A DNA stretch of 64,000 bases from Enterococcus caccae ATCC BAA-1240 (GTDB lineage Bacteria > Bacillota > Bacilli > Lactobacillales > Enterococcaceae). Positions 60,982 to 64,000 of this stretch are shown here, one piece after another. Where the stretch lies: NCBI RefSeq assembly GCF_000407145.1, contig NZ_KE136476.1, positions 1 to 64,000 of the forward strand, given 5' to 3'. Position 1 is the stretch's first letter, and the number at the start of each line of letters is the position of its first letter. The position numbers were made by a program, and so were the translations under genes. The notes beneath the pieces are model-generated. The model saw only the letters and a program-made list of their open reading frames with translations. It was not told where the DNA came from and did no database searches.

Positions 60982-61652
60982 TGACTGAATATATCGATAA
61001 AATTAGCTACTACCTCCCTGAATTAAGCAAAGCTTTGTCAGAAAGCGCCATTATGATTTTGATCTCGATAATTGCAGCCATTGTTATTGGCTTACCGCTT
61101 GGGACTTTTGTCTATTTAACCAAAAAATTACCAACAAAAGCCAACCATTGGATAGGAATTTTGTTAAATGGGTACATTAATGTTGTGCGCTCATTTCCAT
61201 TCTTATTGTTTGTAGTAGCCTTGATCCCTTTTACTCGTTTGGTATTAGGGACCGCATTTGGAACTTATGCAGCATCCTTACCTCTAAGTTTTGTCGCTGT
61301 TGCATTATATGCCCGACTTGTTGAACAAGTATTATTGGAAATGCCAAACGATATTTTAGAACTTGCCCAATCCTTAGGAAGTACGAAGGGGCAATTGATT
61401 TTTCGTTTTTTGTATGTTGAAGCACGATCCGGATTAGTATTGGCCTTGACCTCGGTTATTATCAGTATGGTTTCATATTCGACGGTTATGGGTGTGATCG
61501 GTGGCGGTGGTGTTGGCGATTTTGCATTGCGCTATGGTTATCAACGGTATGAATATACTGTAATGTATACGGCAATTGTCCTTATGATCATTTTTGTTAG
61601 TTTTATTCAAGTAAGCGGTAGTTGGTTAGCAAAAAAAATAAATAAAAAATAA
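60978..61652 (+). CDS. ABC importer permease, MetI-like
   Basis: The 224-residue permease has five predicted helices and the conserved EAA loop ELAQSLGSTKGQLIFRFL, as in MetI. GGGGVGDFALRYGYQRYEY near the end is typical of the D-methionine permease family. It pairs with the ATPase and the binding lipoprotein on either side. Confidence 0.88.
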   Translation: MMTEYIDKISYYLPELSKALSESAIMILISIIAAIVIGLPLGTFVYLTKKLPTKANHWIGILLNGYINVVRSFPFLLFVVALIPFTRLVLGTAFGTYAASLPLSFVAVALYARLVEQVLLEMPNDILELAQSLGSTKGQLIFRFLYVEARSGLVLALTSVIISMVSYSTVMGVIGGGGVGDFALRYGYQRYEYTVMYTAIVLMIIFVSFIQVSGSWLAKKINKK

Positions 61653-61669
61653 TAGTTAGGAGCAAGAAG

Positions 61670-62491
61670 ATGAAAAAGAAATTATTGATTAGTATGTTAG
61701 TCGTTGCAGGTTTAGTGGTTGCAGGGTGTGGTGGACAGAAAAAAACAGCAGGTTCACAGAAAAAAGAAGAGCAGATTATCAAGGTGGCGTCCCATATTCC
61801 ATCAACCGTAGAAGTAGTTGAACTAGCAGGTAAAAACATTGCAGATGGCTACAAAGTAGAATTAGTTCAAGTCAATGATAATATTCAGTATAATGAGTTG
61901 CTGAATGCCAAAGAAATTGATGCGAATTTTGCCCAGCATGAACCATTTATGCAAAAATTTAATGAAGAAAAGAAGGGTAATTTAGTAGTTGTACAAAAAA
62001 TATACAATGCAAAAGTTGGTTTTTATTCGAAAGAATACAAAGAGATCAATGCTCTTCCGGAGGGGGCTAAAATTGCATTACCAAGCGATGTCTCTAATGA
62101 AGGACGAGCATTAGCGATCTTAGATGATGCGGGGGTGATCAAATTAAAAAAAGGTGTCGGTTTTAATGGAACGATCAAAGATATTGTAGAAAATCCGAAA
62201 AACTTTGAATGGGTATCTGTCGATTTATTAAATTTAGCAGAAGCCTACAACGAAAAAGATATCGCAATGGTTTACAATTATCCAACTTATATTGCCAAAA
62301 TCGGGTTAACACCAAAAGATGCGATTTTATTAGAGAAAAAAGTTGATGATCGTTTTGCAATTAGCTTAGTTGCTAGAGAAGATAATAAAGATTCAGATAA
62401 AATCAAAGCACTGAAAAAAGCCATGACAAGTGACAAAGTGCGAGAATTATTGGAAACAAAATACAGTGACACGTTAACACCAGCATTTTAA
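61670..62491 (+). CDS. NlpA/MetQ family substrate-binding lipoprotein
   Basis: The 273-residue lipoprotein has lipobox VVAGC (Cys near residue 20) and an NlpA fold: KVASHIPSTVEVVE, NFAQHEPFMQKFN, ALPSDVSNEGRALAIL, VYNYPTYIAK. MetQ proteins usually read NYFQH.PY and D.TNEARAL at the corresponding places, so the pocket differs. With lplA in the same operon the ligand could be methionine, a lipoyl compound or another small molecule. Confidence 0.86.
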   Translation: MKKKLLISMLVVAGLVVAGCGGQKKTAGSQKKEEQIIKVASHIPSTVEVVELAGKNIADGYKVELVQVNDNIQYNELLNAKEIDANFAQHEPFMQKFNEEKKGNLVVVQKIYNAKVGFYSKEYKEINALPEGAKIALPSDVSNEGRALAILDDAGVIKLKKGVGFNGTIKDIVENPKNFEWVSVDLLNLAEAYNEKDIAMVYNYPTYIAKIGLTPKDAILLEKKVDDRFAISLVAREDNKDSDKIKALKKAMTSDKVRELLETKYSDTLTPAF

Positions 62492-62511
62492 AGCTAAAAA
62501 AAATTACTAAG

Positions 62512-62560
62512 AATAGAGGGTAAACTCATCGATGGATGAAATTACCCTCTATTTTCTTTT
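62512..62560 (+). terminator. Terminator of the lplA-ABC operon
   Basis: AATAGAGGGTAA pairs with TTACCCTCTATT and is followed by TTCTTTTTT. Confidence 0.87.
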
Positions 62561-62649
62561 TTAGGACTATAGTAGTGAGTGAAAGGAAGATCGATCATTA
62601 CCTCATGGACTTCGAGTCCCTACAAAAGACGGTCTCCTTCACTGTCATT

Positions 62650-62735
62650 GTAGCGTGTTGCATCGAATCACTTCGTTCGTAGTGATGTACAACGTAACGT
62701 AGTAGTTGCTTTTTCCTCCCAGTTTATTCAGGTTC
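62650..62735. repeat. Dispersed intergenic module, copy E
   Basis: The GCATCGAATCACTTCG start, GTAACGTAGTAGTTGCTTTTT and TTTATTCAGGTT end resemble copy A at 20935-21030. Confidence 0.5.
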
Positions 62736-62747
62736 TATTGTTTTAAG

Positions 62748-64000
62748 CTAAAACTGTTTATAAAAACACTTATTATACGCTTTATTGTTGATATAATTGA
62801 TCAAAGCATGCCAATCATTTGTATTTACTGGATTTTCAAAATAAAAAAAATCATTGTTAGGATAGTCTTTTTCGTCACAATCCGAAATAAGAACATCTGA
62901 ATCTTCGATATTTGAAACAAAACGAATCAATTCTGGATTAAAGAACGTCAAGAGACTATTTTTGATCTCCTCTGTAGTAAAGTGGTTTTTTGAATATTGA
63001 ACGTAAATATTTAATGTCTCTGTTTTTTTAGAACTGTCTAAAATGAAATAAAATAAGTAAACGATATAGGTTAAAAAGCCTTTTGACTCTAATGATTGCA
63101 ACGAACGATCTTCGGAAAATAGTTTTTTAGCAAGTGCGGCAAGTTCTGCTTCCATCTGAGGAAAGTCAGCAAATTCATGACCTAGATTTGAAATATTTTG
63201 ATCATTTTCAAGTAAATCAGCATTATCAATTTGTAAATACGTAATAGAAGTTAGTCCGAGCAAAAGGGAGTAATAAGAAAAAAGATACTCCTGACGATTT
63301 GGTGTCACGTTATACGCTTTGTAGACACTGTCCAGAAGAAATGTGCAGCTCTTAGCAAGCGGTAAATCTGATTGAATAAATACTTCAGCAGTTTCTAGTT
63401 TTTGATCATGGGTATCAATATCATATATAAAAATTCGACACAAAAAGGCAAAGTAGCATTCTTCCTGAACAAGCGCTTCTCCAGAAATAGCTAAGTCAAG
63501 TGAAAATGTTATAGGGTGTACCTTATTAAGTAACGTAATAATAGCTAAAAAATCTGGTTCAATGTGTACGAGAACCCCTCTATAGCGAATGCGCCAAGCG
63601 CTTAAAGCTTGAAAATATCTTAGACGGATTTGTTGTGAATCTGGAATATTTTCTATTGGTAATTCAATATGTTCCATATGCTCTAGCGTTTTTCTAAAAG
63701 GCCAAACAAGTCCTTTAAATACATTCCAATAAAAATAGAAAAGAAAAAGGCGAATATGAATTTCTGCTCCTTCAAAATTAACTTGTGTATTATCACCAGG
63801 GAAATTTAGTTCGATTTTAAAACTATTTAATGCTTTGTTGATGGTGGTCAAGCTTTTATAAGTGTGCGCGATACTCAAATTGATGTCTTGAGATAAGGCT
63901 TCGACACTCGTGTAGTATTTCAATAATACGGTTCGGAAAATCAAATATTCATGTGATTGTTGAATATAGTGTAGTCTTAACGTATCAATGACAAAGCTGA
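62748..64000 (-). CDS. Mga-like helix-turn-helix regulator (5' partial)
   Basis: The frame is open to the right edge, so the N-terminus is missing. The visible part of about 415 residues begins inside the first helix-turn-helix (LRLHYIQQSHEYLIFRTVLLKYYTSVEALSQDINLSIAHTYKSLTTINKAL, given here in two pieces in the protein) and continues into PRD-like helical domains and an EIIB-like C-terminus. This is the Mga/AtxA-type layout of streptococcal and enterococcal regulators of virulence and sugar genes. Targets are not visible in the window. Confidence 0.8.
   Translation of the reverse strand, partial: SFVIDTLRLHYIQQSHEYLIFRTVLLKYYTSVEALSQDINLSIAHTYKSLTTINKALNSFKIELNFPGDNTQVNFEGAEIHIRLFLFYFYWNVFKGLVWPFRKTLEHMEHIELPIENIPDSQQIRLRYFQALSAWRIRYRGVLVHIEPDFLAIITLLNKVHPITFSLDLAISGEALVQEECYFAFLCRIFIYDIDTHDQKLETAEVFIQSDLPLAKSCTFLLDSVYKAYNVTPNRQEYLFSYYSLLLGLTSITYLQIDNADLLENDQNISNLGHEFADFPQMEAELAALAKKLFSEDRSLQSLESKGFLTYIVYLFYFILDSSKKTETLNIYVQYSKNHFTTEEIKNSLLTFFNPELIRFVSNIEDSDVLISDCDEKDYPNNDFFYFENPVNTNDWHALINYINNKAYNKCFYKQF

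Overview
The window is low-GC Gram-positive DNA and reads as an Enterococcus chromosome, probably a relative of E. faecalis. The grounds are WxL surface-protein genes with a DUF916/DUF3324 partner, LPxTG anchors, BglG/LicT-controlled beta-glucoside PTS operons, a fused binding-protein/permease amino-acid transporter, a MerR-controlled heterodimeric ABC exporter like EfrEF, and an Mga-type regulator. The species is inferred. I saw no rRNA, tRNA or CRISPR.

Layout. 1-2.8 kb: the 3' end of a repeat-built LPxTG protein, a histidine phosphatase and a LOG-type nucleotide hydrolase. 2.8-5.6 kb (minus): an ABC transporter behind a lysine riboswitch, which makes it a lysine importer. 5.7-10.1 kb: a heterodimeric ABC exporter divergent from a MerR regulator, with a textbook 19-bp-spacer operator. 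10.2-15 kb: a thioredoxin-like protein and a complete LicT / PTS EIIBCA / 6-phospho-beta-glucosidase operon with two RAT-terminator switches. 15-20.8 kb: a metallophosphoesterase, an OsmC protein, an OppA-like lipoprotein and a P1B-4 metal ATPase behind tandem ArsR-like operators. 20.8-22.1 kb: a gene-poor stretch with a decayed GH1 glucosidase and repeat hairpins. 22.1-27.3 kb: a three-gene operon (Asp/Tyr-tract coiled-coil protein, GH73-LysM hydrolase, unknown protein) and an Apf-like LysM protein. 27.5-31.4 kb: a frameshifted LssY_C membrane protein, a YczE-type protein divergent from a Crp-family regulator, and an MFS exporter.

31.5-43.4 kb is the most unusual part. A tyrosine recombinase lies between two 20-bp inverted repeats shaped like recombinase core sites. 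It also has tandem arm-type repeats on both sides and an outward promoter whose -10 box runs into the right repeat. It faces a WxL surface locus: an orphan winged-helix regulator, a 1,304-aa beta-helix adhesin ending in a WxL domain, a small sortase-type protein, two more WxL proteins, the WxL-interacting protein, a membrane protein and two type I signal peptidases. One peptidase has Arg where the catalytic Lys should be. I propose a phase-variable surface-adhesin locus.

43.4-51.2 kb: a YfhO protein, a second polytopic membrane protein, a lipoprotein and a secreted GH18 chitinase. 51.3-58.8 kb: an unknown protein, an RpiR regulator divergent from a 6-phospho-beta-glucosidase, and a second LicT / EIIBCA / glucosidase operon. 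59.2-62.5 kb: lipoate-protein ligase in one operon with an NlpA/MetNIQ-type transporter whose ATPase lacks the methionine-sensing domain. 62.7 kb to the end: an Mga-type regulator cut by the window edge. Several dispersed hairpin families recur in intergenic spaces and seem to serve as terminators.
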